Origin: an uncultured Bacilli bacterium
GTDB lineage: Bacteria > Bacillota_I > Bacilli_A > RF39 > UBA660
Reading direction: 5' to 3'
Assembly: GCA_934167875.1 (NCBI GenBank)
Contig: CAKPMC010000001.1
Coordinates: 77,466-141,465, forward strand
Length of the DNA: 64,000 nt
Part shown: positions 8,886-17,210 of the stretch, in pieces
Layout: every line of letters begins with the position of its first letter
How positions within the stretch are numbered: the first letter of the stretch is position 1
Program-made: the position numbers and the translations under genes
The notes under the pieces: model-generated
The model's database searches: none
Told to the model about the DNA's origin: nothing
What the model saw: the letters and a program-made list of their open reading frames with translations, nothing else

Positions 8886-9458
8886 ATGTGGGCATATGAA
8901 AAAAGATTACAGTACCCTATTTCAATAACTAAAAAAGATTTAGGTTTTGCCAAACAACTAGTAACACAATATGGTGGTTTTGGTGGTGAACTTGGAGCAG
9001 CGTTAAGATACTTAAATCAACGATATACTATGCCAGATAACAAAGGTAAAGCCTTATTAACTGATATAGGAACCGAAGAACTTGGACACGTAGAAATGTT
9101 ATCAACAATGTTATATCAATTAACAAAAGATGCTACTCCTGAAGAAATGAAAGAAGCAGGATTAGCAAGTCAATATGCTGAACATCGTAACGCCATCTAC
9201 CCAACTGATGCTAACGGTGTACCATTTACAGTTACCTATTTTGCTACAACCGGTGATCCTTTAGCTGATCTATCAGAAGATATGGCAGCTGAACAAAAAG
9301 CCCGTGCTGTTTATGAAAATCTAATTAATCTAACTAATGATCCTGACGTAATAGGACCATTACTATGGTTAAGACAAAGAGAAATAGTTCACTTCGAAAG
9401 ATTTAAAGAATTATATGATTATTATAAAGATAATTTATTAAAGGAAAGTAACAATTAA
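8886..9458 (+). CDS. cotJC: CotJC, manganese-catalase-like spore coat protein
   Basis: A 190-aa ferritin-like four-helix protein starting MWAYEKRLQYP. Candidate dimetal ligands are visible: GGFGGELGAALRYLNQRY, DIGTEELGHVEM near residue 60 (E-E-x-x-H), AAEQKARAVYENL near 140 and REIVHFERF near 166 (E-x-x-H). This is the CotJC/Mn-catalase family at its usual length of about 190 aa. Known role: a coat-associated protein, with peroxide disproportionation inferred from the family. It is translated with the CotJA/B gene (1-nt gap) from a GGAGGAAATGTAAG site. Its 3' end forms one arm of a shared terminator. Confidence 0.92.
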   Translation: MWAYEKRLQYPISITKKDLGFAKQLVTQYGGFGGELGAALRYLNQRYTMPDNKGKALLTDIGTEELGHVEMLSTMLYQLTKDATPEEMKEAGLASQYAEHRNAIYPTDANGVPFTVTYFATTGDPLADLSEDMAAEQKARAVYENLINLTNDPDVIGPLLWLRQREIVHFERFKELYDYYKDNLLKESNN

Positions 9459-9472
9459 AATTACTTTCCTTT
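9440..9472. terminator. Shared convergent terminator
   Basis: A 12-bp perfect stem (9440-9451 with 9461-9472, AAAGGAAAGTAA/TTACTTTCCTTT) with a 9-nt loop. It contains the end of cotJC (stop 9456-9458, in the loop) and the stop of the convergent AAA gene (9461-9463). The T-run is strong on the plus side (TTTTTC) and weak on the minus side. Confidence 0.75.
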
Positions 9473-11272
9473 TTCTTCATCTATAATTTGTTTAAACTTA
9501 GTATCAAAATTAACTAATTCTTTTCTAATAACATCAGGATATATATTTTTAGAATTTTCAATAGCGTTTCTAATATCAAAAATATTAACTTCACCTCTGT
9601 TATCAAATACAGCCTGTGAAAATGCTTGTGATAAAAGGGTTAAACAAATATCAGGATATCTAGAACCAATTCCATATACTCTTTTATATTCAGTAGTAAT
9701 ATCAACGATAAAAGCCATAATCTCACTTTGGATATAACTACTATACTTAAGCTTAGCACCAGTATTTTTCTCTATCTTTGGTAAAGTTCCCATTAATATT
9801 TTAATTGTTTGTTCCCTTGTTGGTTCTTCAACATCAACTCTTTGAAAACGTCTAACAAAAGCTTTATCACGAAGTACATATCTTTCATATTCATCATTAG
9901 TAGTAGCACCAATCATTTTAATACTACCGCGTCCTAAACTTTCCTTAAACATATTAGCAAAATCCAAACTAGATTCACTAGTAGCACCCATTAACATATG
10001 AATTTCATCAATAAATAAAATAATTTTATCTAATTCTTTTAATTCATCAATAAGGGTTTGAAGTCTTGTTTCTCCACTAGGAAGTGTTCCAAGAAGAGAT
10101 GTAGTCTTAACACTAACTATTCTATAACCTTTAAGTGCATCAGGTACATTATTACGTTGTAGCTGATAAGCAAGTCCCTCAACAATACTAGTTTTACCAA
10201 TACCAGGTTTACCAACTAATATTCCAGATTTTTCAGGTGTTAATAATATTAAGATTAACTGTTTTATTTCTTCTTTTCTTCCAATTGCTGGATTAGTAAT
10301 ATAATCTCTACTACAGAAATCATCACCATAATGAGCTAATATACTAATTTTTCCAGTTTGCTGTTCTTTTAATCTTAATTCATCTAGTAAAGTTGATTTA
10401 ACTACTGGACTAGTATTATCATTATCCTCATAATTAAATTCTTCTTTATCTTCTTCCATATTAGAACTATCTTTTAATATTTCTTCATCAATGTTAATAA
10501 TTGGTGGAGTTACTATTCTATTATTTAAAGAAAGATTTATTTCAGGCTTAACAATTTGAGCTTGTTCTTTCTTTTCTTCTTCTTGAATCCAAATAGGCAT
10601 TGCTGTTGGAGCATTTCTCCTAGCACGATAAACTTGTTTTTCTTCTGGTTCCTTAAAGAAACTATTATTTTCCACAATAGGAGCCTTTACTTGATTTTCT
10701 ACTTTAGTACGCATTATCTCTTGCTCCAATGCCGTATTTATTCCACTATCAATATCTAAATTATTTTGTTCATTAGTACTACCAATTGAATTAAAAGTAT
10801 TTAATGGCATCATTTCAGAATTAATATCCGTTGAGATATTATTATTAGCAGTTTTTGAATTAATATTAGTATCATCATCATTAGATTTACTATCAATATT
10901 AAAAGAAGATAAATTATTTAAAGGAGTAACATTATTATTAATAGTATCACTTATATTAGAATTTTCACTTGAAACAAGATTATCATTATTAACATTAATA
11001 TCAGTAGGTTTAGGATTAATAAAATTAAATGTTGGTATTTCTACTTTTTCATCTTCTTTTTGCATAGTAGACGTATTAGTTTCATTGCTTTCTATTTTAT
11101 TATTAAAGAAACTAGGTGTACTATTAGTTGTTTCCTCTATTTTAGTTTCAATAGGTTTGGTACTAGGTACATCAAAAGATACCTTTTTTTCTTCTGGTTC
11201 ACTACCTAATTGATCATAAAAATCATTAGAAAATATAAAACGATTTGATCTCTGTGTTTGATCTTGATCCAT
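9461..11272 (-). CDS. Standalone ClpB/ClpA D1-like AAA+ ATPase with disordered N-terminus
   Basis: A 603-aa protein. Residues 1-300 are low-complexity Asn/Ser/Glu/Ile-rich sequence, probably disordered. Residues 315-600 are one AAA+ module: Walker A GKPGIGKT near 356, Walker B IILFIDEIHML near 420, sensor 1 IGATTNDEY, arginine finger DKAFVRRFQ near 475. The NPAIGRKEEIKQL and GETRLQTLIDEL elements are those of the Clp D1 ring. There is no second AAA ring and no Clp N-domain, so it is not a normal ClpA/B/C. It could be a specialised unfoldase or adaptor-driven ATPase. It is preceded by an extended -10 promoter (TGCTATAAT, 11305-11310). Confidence 0.7.
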   Translation of the reverse strand: MDQDQTQRSNRFIFSNDFYDQLGSEPEEKKVSFDVPSTKPIETKIEETTNSTPSFFNNKIESNETNTSTMQKEDEKVEIPTFNFINPKPTDINVNNDNLVSSENSNISDTINNNVTPLNNLSSFNIDSKSNDDDTNINSKTANNNISTDINSEMMPLNTFNSIGSTNEQNNLDIDSGINTALEQEIMRTKVENQVKAPIVENNSFFKEPEEKQVYRARRNAPTAMPIWIQEEEKKEQAQIVKPEINLSLNNRIVTPPIINIDEEILKDSSNMEEDKEEFNYEDNDNTSPVVKSTLLDELRLKEQQTGKISILAHYGDDFCSRDYITNPAIGRKEEIKQLILILLTPEKSGILVGKPGIGKTSIVEGLAYQLQRNNVPDALKGYRIVSVKTTSLLGTLPSGETRLQTLIDELKELDKIILFIDEIHMLMGATSESSLDFANMFKESLGRGSIKMIGATTNDEYERYVLRDKAFVRRFQRVDVEEPTREQTIKILMGTLPKIEKNTGAKLKYSSYIQSEIMAFIVDITTEYKRVYGIGSRYPDICLTLLSQAFSQAVFDNRGEVNIFDIRNAIENSKNIYPDVIRKELVNFDTKFKQIIDEEKGK

Positions 11273-11304
11273 AATAATACCTCCCTATTTTATTCTTTAT
11301 TTTT

Positions 11305-11313
11305 ATTATAGCA
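11305..11313 (-). promoter_or_regulatory. Extended -10 promoter of the AAA gene
   Basis: The minus strand reads TGCTATAAT, 30-odd nt upstream of the AAA gene start, without a good -35 box. Confidence 0.5.
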
Positions 11314-11365
11314 TTTTTCATATCAATTGGGAATGCCCCTTTTCAAAAAAATAAAAGAAGTATTT

Positions 11366-12196
11366 CTACTTCTCCTCATACTCATCTAAAAAACTTTTAT
11401 AAATACCATTTTTCTTAGTTCCTAAAACACAATTCAAATTAACATTATCTAAGCTCTTAAATATATTATGGTCTACTTCTTTATTTATTTTTCTTAAATT
11501 TTTGATTAACTCTTTCATTTCTTTTCTTTTACTAGTACCATCATTTATTAATGAACATCCCTCAGTAAATCTACATGCACAATTAATAAAAGTTAACTCA
11601 TTAGTCTTTTTCCAAGAGATAATATCATCCTCTTTAACTAAATAAAGTGGTCTAATTAATTCTAATCCTTCAAAATTATCACTATGTAACTTAGGCATCA
11701 TTGTCTTTATTTCAGAGCCATAAAACATTGAAAGTAATGTTGTTTCAATCACATCATCAAAATGATGACCTAAAGCAATCTTATTACATCCTAATTCTTT
11801 AGCCTTACTATATAAATAACCTCTTCTCATTCTAGCACATAAATAACATGGACTTTTAGAATCAATTGTAGCAACTACATCAAAAATATCACTTTGAAAC
11901 ATTTCAATTGGTACATTTAAAGTCTTAGCATTATCTAAAATAAAATCTCTATTATAATCATTATAACCAGGATCCATAACTACATAATGACAGTCAAAAT
12001 GAAACTTACCATGTCTTTGTAACTCTTGCATGCATTTAGCTAATAGAAAAGAATCTTTTCCCCCACTAATACAAACCATAATATTATCGTTCTCTTTTAT
12101 AAGTTCATAGTCCTGTACAGCTTTAACAAACTTACTCCAAATATCTTTACGATATTTTTTAATAATACTTCTTTCTATTTCCTTATATTTTTCCAT
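11366..12196 (-). CDS. TtcA-like PP-loop tRNA thiolase
   Basis: A 276-aa PP-loop ATPase. ISGGKDSFLL near residue 43 is the PP-loop; CYLCARM near 128 and CACRFTEGC near 214 give the cysteines that hold a [4Fe-4S] cluster in TtcA-type enzymes. GHHFDDVIETTLLSMFYG is the conserved adenylation loop. Known family role: ATP-dependent 2-thiolation of cytidine 32 in tRNA. I start at ATG 12196 because AAGGAG is 10 nt upstream; an ATG at 12205 would leave one base. It overlaps the upstream cysteine desulfurase gene by 14 nt, which fits that enzyme supplying the sulfur. Confidence 0.82.
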   Translation of the reverse strand: MEKYKEIERSIIKKYRKDIWSKFVKAVQDYELIKENDNIMVCISGGKDSFLLAKCMQELQRHGKFHFDCHYVVMDPGYNDYNRDFILDNAKTLNVPIEMFQSDIFDVVATIDSKSPCYLCARMRRGYLYSKAKELGCNKIALGHHFDDVIETTLLSMFYGSEIKTMMPKLHSDNFEGLELIRPLYLVKEDDIISWKKTNELTFINCACRFTEGCSLINDGTSKRKEMKELIKNLRKINKEVDHNIFKSLDNVNLNCVLGTKKNGIYKSFLDEYEEK

Positions 12197-13316
12197 TACT
12201 TTCATACTCCTTATAAATAATATCAAATACTCTTAAAAACTCTAAAATTTCTTCTTTAGTAGTAAGATGCGAAATACTAACTCTTACCGATGAAGATGAT
12301 AACCCCTTATCTTTGGTTAAAGCATAAACTAATTTAGATGGTGTATTAATAGGACAGCAAGATGTCTTAGTAGACACATAAATATCATATTTTTCTAATG
12401 CTTCCTGAATATCTAAAGCTTTAACTCCTTTAACACTAAAATTAATAGTATGAGGAATGGAATAATTAGTATTATTAATATGAACATTTTTATATTTTCT
12501 TAAGTTTTCTTTTACTAAATCACTTAATTCCTTTATATAATTAAATCTATCATTAAGTTTACTTAAACATATATCCAAAGTCTTACTACATGAAACTATA
12601 CTAGCTACTTCTGGTGTTCCACTTCTATAAATAGTAGTTGACTTGCCACCATCTATTTGTGGCTTTAAACTAATATCTTTTTTCTTAACTAAAATACCTA
12701 TACCTGTTAATCCATAAAATTTATGTGGCGTGATAGTTATAAGATCAACCAAACTATAATCAATTTTAACTTTACCTATAGCTTGAGATGCATCACTATG
12801 AAATACACAATTAGGATACTGTTTTAGTAATTTACCTATTTCTTCTATTGGTTGTCTTAGCCCTATTTCACTATCAACACTACATATACTAACTAAAATT
12901 GTATCATCACGTATCATCTGTTTTAAAGCATCAACATCAACAAATCCTTCTCTATTAACAGGAATAATTTCAACTTCAAAACCCTGTTCTTGCATCGTTG
13001 TAGCAGAAGATACTATTGAATTATGTTCTAAACCACTAATTAAAATATGTTTACCTCTATTTTTATATCGTTCACAAATTCCTTTTACTACTAAATTATT
13101 AGCTTCACTAGCACCACTTGTATAAATTATTTCTTCAGGTAAAACATTTAAATTATTCGCAATACTTAAAGTACTATCATCTATTAATTTTTTAGCTTCT
13201 AATCCAAGTTTATGTGAAGAATTAGGATTAGCATAATAATTTTTAGTTGTATTATAAAATAAATCAAGAACTTCTAAATCAACAGGTGTAGCTGCTGCAA
13301 AATCTAAATAAATCAT
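12183..13316 (-). CDS. Cysteine desulfurase (paralogue 2)
   Basis: A 377-aa PLP enzyme homologous along its length to the one at 5728-6840. It has TITPHKFYGLTGIGIL (PLP lysine), the STIYRSGTPE motif and an active loop TKTSCCPINTPS with two adjacent cysteines where the other paralogue has one. The second ATG (13316) is chosen: AAGGAG is 9 nt upstream, whereas the first ATG abuts it. It sits under a perfect consensus promoter and overlaps the TtcA-like gene, so this copy is probably dedicated to tRNA thiolation. CC in the catalytic loop is an oddity worth noting. Confidence 0.87.
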   Translation of the reverse strand: MIYLDFAAATPVDLEVLDLFYNTTKNYYANPNSSHKLGLEAKKLIDDSTLSIANNLNVLPEEIIYTSGASEANNLVVKGICERYKNRGKHILISGLEHNSIVSSATTMQEQGFEVEIIPVNREGFVDVDALKQMIRDDTILVSICSVDSEIGLRQPIEEIGKLLKQYPNCVFHSDASQAIGKVKIDYSLVDLITITPHKFYGLTGIGILVKKKDISLKPQIDGGKSTTIYRSGTPEVASIVSCSKTLDICLSKLNDRFNYIKELSDLVKENLRKYKNVHINNTNYSIPHTINFSVKGVKALDIQEALEKYDIYVSTKTSCCPINTPSKLVYALTKDKGLSSSSVRVSISHLTTKEEILEFLRVFDIIYKEYESNGKI

Positions 13317-13343
13317 GTATCCCATCTCCTTTTTTACATAATA

Positions 13344-13372
13344 ATTATAAGTGTCATCTACTTTACTGTCAA
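13344..13372 (-). promoter_or_regulatory. Consensus promoter of the desulfurase 2-TtcA operon
   Basis: Minus strand: TTGACA (13367-13372), 17-bp spacer, TATAAT (13344-13349). All twelve consensus bases match. Confidence 0.85.
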
Positions 13373-13379
13373 ATAAATA

Positions 13380-13733
13380 TAAACAAAAAAATAAAAATTA
13401 AAATTTTTATTCGTCTTGGTAGTTGTCTTACAATTTTTCTACTTCATAGATAGTTTTTCTCTATTCTCATAGGCTTAAATTCCGATATCGCTACCATACT
13501 CATATTTTTATTTATTTATATTTTATTTTCTTATTCTTTAGATCTATTTCTATATTACTATAGTTGTTACCCTTATAACTATCTTCTAAATTAAAAATAC
13601 TATTTCTTAAACTAAAACTATCTACTTCTTTTAGGAATGGATATTCAACTACTAGTTCTTTTAACTCTTTACACATATTATATACTTTTTGATTATTCAT
13701 TAAGTACATTCTGAATTTATAAGCTTTATACAT
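13380..13733 (-). pseudogene. IS605-family TnpB fossil
   Basis: The frame from ATG 13733 (behind AAGGAG) to 13512 encodes 73 residues. It begins MYKAYKFRMY, the usual start of TnpB/OrfB of IS200/IS605 elements, then jumps to KELVVEYPFLKEVDSFSLRN and IEIDLKNKKIKYK, all recognisable TnpB N-terminal-half segments. Part of the normal sequence between them is missing, and nothing of the catalytic core (RuvC DED, zinc finger) remains. Downstream, 13380-13500 in another frame gives broken residues resembling a TnpB C-terminus (AYENREKLSMK). I read this as a heavily deleted insertion sequence remnant. The C-terminal part is less certain. Confidence 0.6.
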
Positions 13734-13929
13734 GTTGATATCTCCTTGATGGTTATGTCTTATTATCATAAAAATTAAACATTTGTTTATCAATGGACAT
13801 ATACCATTTTTGTATGAAAAAAGAAAATTCTTTATAAAAAGCAAAAAGATTAAAGCTTTTAACTTTTTTAATGTAGTCTTGATTTTATTTAGAATTTTTT
13901 AAAAATAATCCAAACGCACCTTTTTTATA

Positions 13930-13959
13930 TATTAAAAAAGATAAGAACATTTCTTATCT
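13930..13959 (-). terminator. Terminator of the NUDIX gene
   Basis: A 9-bp stem (13939-13947 with 13951-13959, AGATAAGAA/TTCTTATCT), 3-nt loop, T6 run on the minus strand. Confidence 0.8.
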
Positions 13960-13967
13960 CAAAAAAA

Positions 13968-14351
13968 CTACATTTTACTTACATATTGAGCTAACTTAAC
14001 ATCAGCTGGACAAAATTCATAATTTAATATTTCATCCTTAGATACTAGTTTATATTCACTATGATCATGTAGTTTAAAATTACCACCAATATACTTACAT
14101 TTATATAGTCTTAAATCAATAGTTCTATTAGGATATTCATAAATATTATTGGTAAGAAAACTAATTGCTTCTACATTAAGTTCAAATTCTTCTCTTATTT
14201 CTCTTTCTATAGCTTTCATTTCTTCCTCGTTTGGCTCAACCTTGCCACCAGGAAATTCCCACTTACCAACTACTTCAGGATTTCCATAAATTCTTCTAGC
14301 TATTAAATACTTATTATCCTTTTCAATTAAAGCTGCCACTACTGTTACCAT
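13968..14351 (-). CDS. MutT-like NUDIX hydrolase
   Basis: A 127-aa protein with a complete NUDIX box beginning GGKVEPNEEEMKAIEREIRE near residue 36 and continuing EFEL, giving GX5EX7REXXEE. Size, the N-terminal VVAALIEKDNKYLIARR and WEFPGGKVE place it with MutT/8-oxo-dGTP diphosphatase-type proteins, which clean oxidised nucleotides from the pool. Start ATG 14351 lies behind AAGGAGG. It is a single-gene unit with its own terminator. The exact substrate is inferred from the family only. Confidence 0.85.
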   Translation of the reverse strand: MVTVVAALIEKDNKYLIARRIYGNPEVVGKWEFPGGKVEPNEEEMKAIEREIREEFELNVEAISFLTNNIYEYPNRTIDLRLYKCKYIGGNFKLHDHSEYKLVSKDEILNYEFCPADVKLAQYVSKM

Positions 14352-14549
14352 AATTACCTCCTTAATAATTATAACATTATATGCTATAATATTAACAGAA
14401 AAATATAGGATGATTTATAAATACCGGAAAGATTACTATACCTTTTACATTTAACTTTTTATTTGCAAAAACTATATTAATAAATGGAAATATATTTGAT
14501 AATTTCAACTTAGAAATATATATTCATTATTTTTACTATATATGACAAA
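14352..14549. other. Intergenic stretch upstream of the NUDIX gene
   Basis: About 200 AT-rich bases. On the minus strand there are TATAAT-like boxes just upstream of the NUDIX gene (TTATAATTATTAAGGAGG). Nothing else is recognised. Confidence 0.4.
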
Positions 14550-14573
14550 CACAGTATCAATTTAGATACTGTG
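14550..14573 (-). terminator. Hairpin after the MerR-type regulator
   Basis: A 9-bp stem (14550-14558 with 14565-14573, CACAGTATC/GATACTGTG) with a 6-nt loop. The T-tail on the minus strand is short. Confidence 0.55.
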
Positions 14574-14580
14574 CTATATT

Positions 14581-15744
14581 TTATCTAACATATATATATG
14601 AAATTGGTTTTGCATTAGGATATATTAATGACATATCATTCATTCTTATTTCTAAATACATAGAACCGTTTAGTTCGTTAATTATAATTAAATTAGCTAA
14701 TATACCTTTATCAGTTTTAATGAATAAAGTATTACCAGAATAACTAACATTATCATAATTAGTTGTACCATCATTTTTAAATTCTAATTCTAAAAAATCA
14801 GTATTAGTAGGATTACTTTTTTGTCTATCAGGATTATAATCAATATTAGGCAAAATTTCTTTTATTTTCCATTTACCTAGTAGTTTCACATTTGGAATAA
14901 ATGATTGATTATATAACTCTAAAATTCTATCTTTTATTTTTATATCATCTATTTCCTCTCGCGTTAAATCATTAACGTATGTATAAACACTAAGATTATC
15001 ATTTTTATCATATAACTCCATAAATGGACCAATTATTTGTATATTTTTATCTTTAGAATATTCAATTATATTTTTGCATGCAGTTATAATATCAGTTTTA
15101 TTTACATCAATAGCAGTCAAATAATCACCTGTAGGATAACTAAAATATGTCAATCTTTTACATTTTTTTACTTTATTCAACTCTTTGCTGCTAATATCAG
15201 TTTGTAAATATCCAATAAGTAATTCAACATCTTCTGTTTTATAGCCAGCTTCTTCTGTTATTATCACTTTAGTAGATGTAGACAATTTCATTTTTTTTAG
15301 TTGACACTTTATTTTTTCAAAATTGTCATCCAAATTAACATTGTTTCTATTAGGTACAATTATCTTTTTACCAACAACTATTATTTTTTTATTTGAATTA
15401 AAACCAACTTTATACTTAACTTTTTCTTTAGTTACACTTTTTAGATCTTCTAACTTTTTAATTTTAATATCTATATTTTTCTGCTTTCTAGATAACTCAT
15501 TAATTTTAGAAATAATATCATCTTCTGATAAAACATTCTTTAACTGTTTTATCTCATCTAAAGTAAAACCATAATCTTTTAATTTTAGTATATTAGCAAG
15601 TTCATCCTTTTGAATGTCTGAATAATATCTATATCCTGTAAATGGATCTTTATATGTTGGCTTAAATAAATTTATTTCATCATAATATCTTAAAGTCTTA
15701 ATAGATAATTCAAATAAATATGAAAATTCACCAATTCTATACAT
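14581..15744 (-). CDS. MerR-family regulator with effector domain and extra C-terminal domain
   Basis: A 387-aa protein. Residues 1-70 are the MerR winged helix (YRIGEFSYLFELSIKTLRYYDEINLFKP), followed by a coiled-coil dimerisation helix (about 75-110) and a GyrI/BmrR-type ligand domain (about 125-285). An additional domain of about 100 residues (290-387, LLGKWKIKEILPN ... FKNDGTTNYDNVSYSGN) resembles lipocalin-like "calycin" tails. The third domain is unusual for BmrR-like proteins. ATG 15744 is chosen because AGGAG is 8 nt upstream; upstream codons include the promoter. It sits directly under a MerR-type promoter and is likely autoregulated. The ligand is unknown, possibly a lipophilic drug. 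Confidence 0.8.
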   Translation of the reverse strand: MYRIGEFSYLFELSIKTLRYYDEINLFKPTYKDPFTGYRYYSDIQKDELANILKLKDYGFTLDEIKQLKNVLSEDDIISKINELSRKQKNIDIKIKKLEDLKSVTKEKVKYKVGFNSNKKIIVVGKKIIVPNRNNVNLDDNFEKIKCQLKKMKLSTSTKVIITEEAGYKTEDVELLIGYLQTDISSKELNKVKKCKRLTYFSYPTGDYLTAIDVNKTDIITACKNIIEYSKDKNIQIIGPFMELYDKNDNLSVYTYVNDLTREEIDDIKIKDRILELYNQSFIPNVKLLGKWKIKEILPNIDYNPDRQKSNPTNTDFLELEFKNDGTTNYDNVSYSGNTLFIKTDKGILANLIIINELNGSMYLEIRMNDMSLIYPNAKPISYIYVR

Positions 15745-15766
15745 ATTATCATCTCCTCTTGCCACC

Positions 15767-15798
15767 ATAATAAACCCTCTAGTCTAGGTAAGAGTCAA
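15767..15798 (-). promoter_or_regulatory. MerR-type long-spacer promoter/operator
   Basis: Minus strand: -35 TTGACT (15793-15798), -10 TATTAT (15767-15772), separated by 20 bp (19 if TTATTA is taken). The spacer holds an imperfect dyad around CCTAGACTAGAGG. The overlong spacer with a central dyad is the hallmark of MerR-activated promoters. It lies 22 nt before the regulator's own ATG. Confidence 0.75.
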
Positions 15799-15816
15799 GT
15801 ATTTATTTACTTTTTT

Positions 15817-16461
15817 CTATTTTTTAATACATTCTAGTACCTTTACTTTTCCTTGTACTAAATATTCATTTGTACAGCTAGGAACATTATCAAATTTTGG
15901 ATTCCAATATTTAAAAGCTCCAGAATATGTTTGTCCATAAGTACAAGTTTCTTCTGGTAATAATTGTTCATTACTTTTAAAAATATTACCATCTGCTAAT
16001 ACCCTAAAGATAGATACATCTTTAGTTCCGTACATAGATATAGTATCAGACCAATATTCCAATCCATCTTTATCACATAAATAAATACTATGTAATCTAC
16101 TAGGTGATGAAGAAAAATTTTCTTTTCGACATTCTTCTAATCCAGCTTCTCTCTTAAAAAAATTATCATTATACACTATATTATAACAGTTTAATAACAT
16201 TTCTTTTATTAATTCTAATTTTTCCCCTTTAATAACAGTATCATCATTAATTTGTCCAAAAACAGATGCTATGTACTGGTAAATTGGCATTAATTCATGC
16301 GGATTTCCATCAATAGTACCAACACAACTATTAAAACTATTATGTCTTTTACTCATAATACTATCGAAATCAGCACCAACAGTTATAATATTATTAACTT
16401 TCCACTTATGATTTTTATTATTTTTTTCATCAACATGAACATGAAATAATTCTTTTTCCAT
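15817..16461 (-). CDS. DUF2441-like hypothetical protein
   Basis: A 214-aa protein starting MEKELFHVHVDEKNN; I choose this ATG because GAGGTGAT is 5 nt upstream. The N-terminal FHVHV ... WKVNNIITVG and later ECRKENFSSSPSRLHSIYLC recall DUF2441 proteins, whose role is unknown. It is predicted soluble, with no signal peptide or TM. Six cysteines are scattered along it. It could equally be an ADP-ribosyl/RES-like fold, since the R-L-x-S-I-Y-L pattern after a variable N-terminus is seen there, but I cannot decide. It is monocistronic. Confidence 0.45.
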   Translation of the reverse strand: MEKELFHVHVDEKNNKNHKWKVNNIITVGADFDSIMSKRHNSFNSCVGTIDGNPHELMPIYQYIASVFGQINDDTVIKGEKLELIKEMLLNCYNIVYNDNFFKREAGLEECRKENFSSSPSRLHSIYLCDKDGLEYWSDTISMYGTKDVSIFRVLADGNIFKSNEQLLPEETCTYGQTYSGAFKYWNPKFDNVPSCTNEYLVQGKVKVLECIKK

Positions 16462-16515
16462 TCTTATCACCTCAACTGGTTGCATATTATACCACAAAAC
16501 CATAAAAAAAACAAT

Positions 16516-17157
16516 CTAATTTGATGTTACCAAATTAGATTCATTTATTCTAATATATAAAATTAAGTAAGCAATAGATATTAAAAAACCACCCAACACA
16601 TCACTTGTATAATGTACTCCTAAATAAACTCTACTAATACCTATCAATATAATTAATATAAATAAAATACTCATTAAACTGTATCGTAAATACTTATTTT
16701 TAACATTTTTATAAATTAAATATATTAAAAAACCATAAAAAGCCATACTTACCATCGAATGACCTGATGGAAAACTGTATCCAACCTCATCAATTATTCT
16801 AAATTCAGTTGGACGAGGTCTATGAAGAATAAATTTAAATATTTGATTGAATAGTGTGATACATATAAGATTACCAACTATTAAAAAACCAATTTTTCTA
16901 TTTTTAATTAATACAAACAACAGAATAGCTGATGTTATCAAACAAATACCACTACCAAACCAAGTAATTGCTTTCATAATTGGTGTTACTGTATCATTTA
17001 TTAAATATGTTGATATAAAGTTATATCCAATAATATCACCATTCATTATATCATTATTAAAAACATCTTCAGCTAATAAAAGAAACAGTATTAAACATAT
17101 AAAACATATAATCCATTTATAATTATTAGATAATAGTTTCTTTATTTTAGAAATCAT
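16516..17157 (-). CDS. PAP2-superfamily membrane phosphatase
   Basis: A 213-aa integral membrane protein with about six TM helices. The full PAP2 signature is present: KFILHRPRP near residue 110 (KX6RP), YSFPSGHS near 130 (PSGH) and SRVYLGVHYTSDVLGG near 180 (SRX5HX3D). Known roles of the family include undecaprenyl-pyrophosphate or phosphatidylglycerophosphate dephosphorylation; which applies here is unclear. ATG 17157 is preferred because GGTGAT precedes it by 5 nt. Confidence 0.88.
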   Translation of the reverse strand: MISKIKKLLSNNYKWIICFICLILFLLLAEDVFNNDIMNGDIIGYNFISTYLINDTVTPIMKAITWFGSGICLITSAILLFVLIKNRKIGFLIVGNLICITLFNQIFKFILHRPRPTEFRIIDEVGYSFPSGHSMVSMAFYGFLIYLIYKNVKNKYLRYSLMSILFILIILIGISRVYLGVHYTSDVLGGFLISIAYLILYIRINESNLVTSN

Positions 17158-17210
17158 TTTAATCACCATATAATCATTATATCAAAGTAATTAAAATTAT
17201 AAATAAGAAT

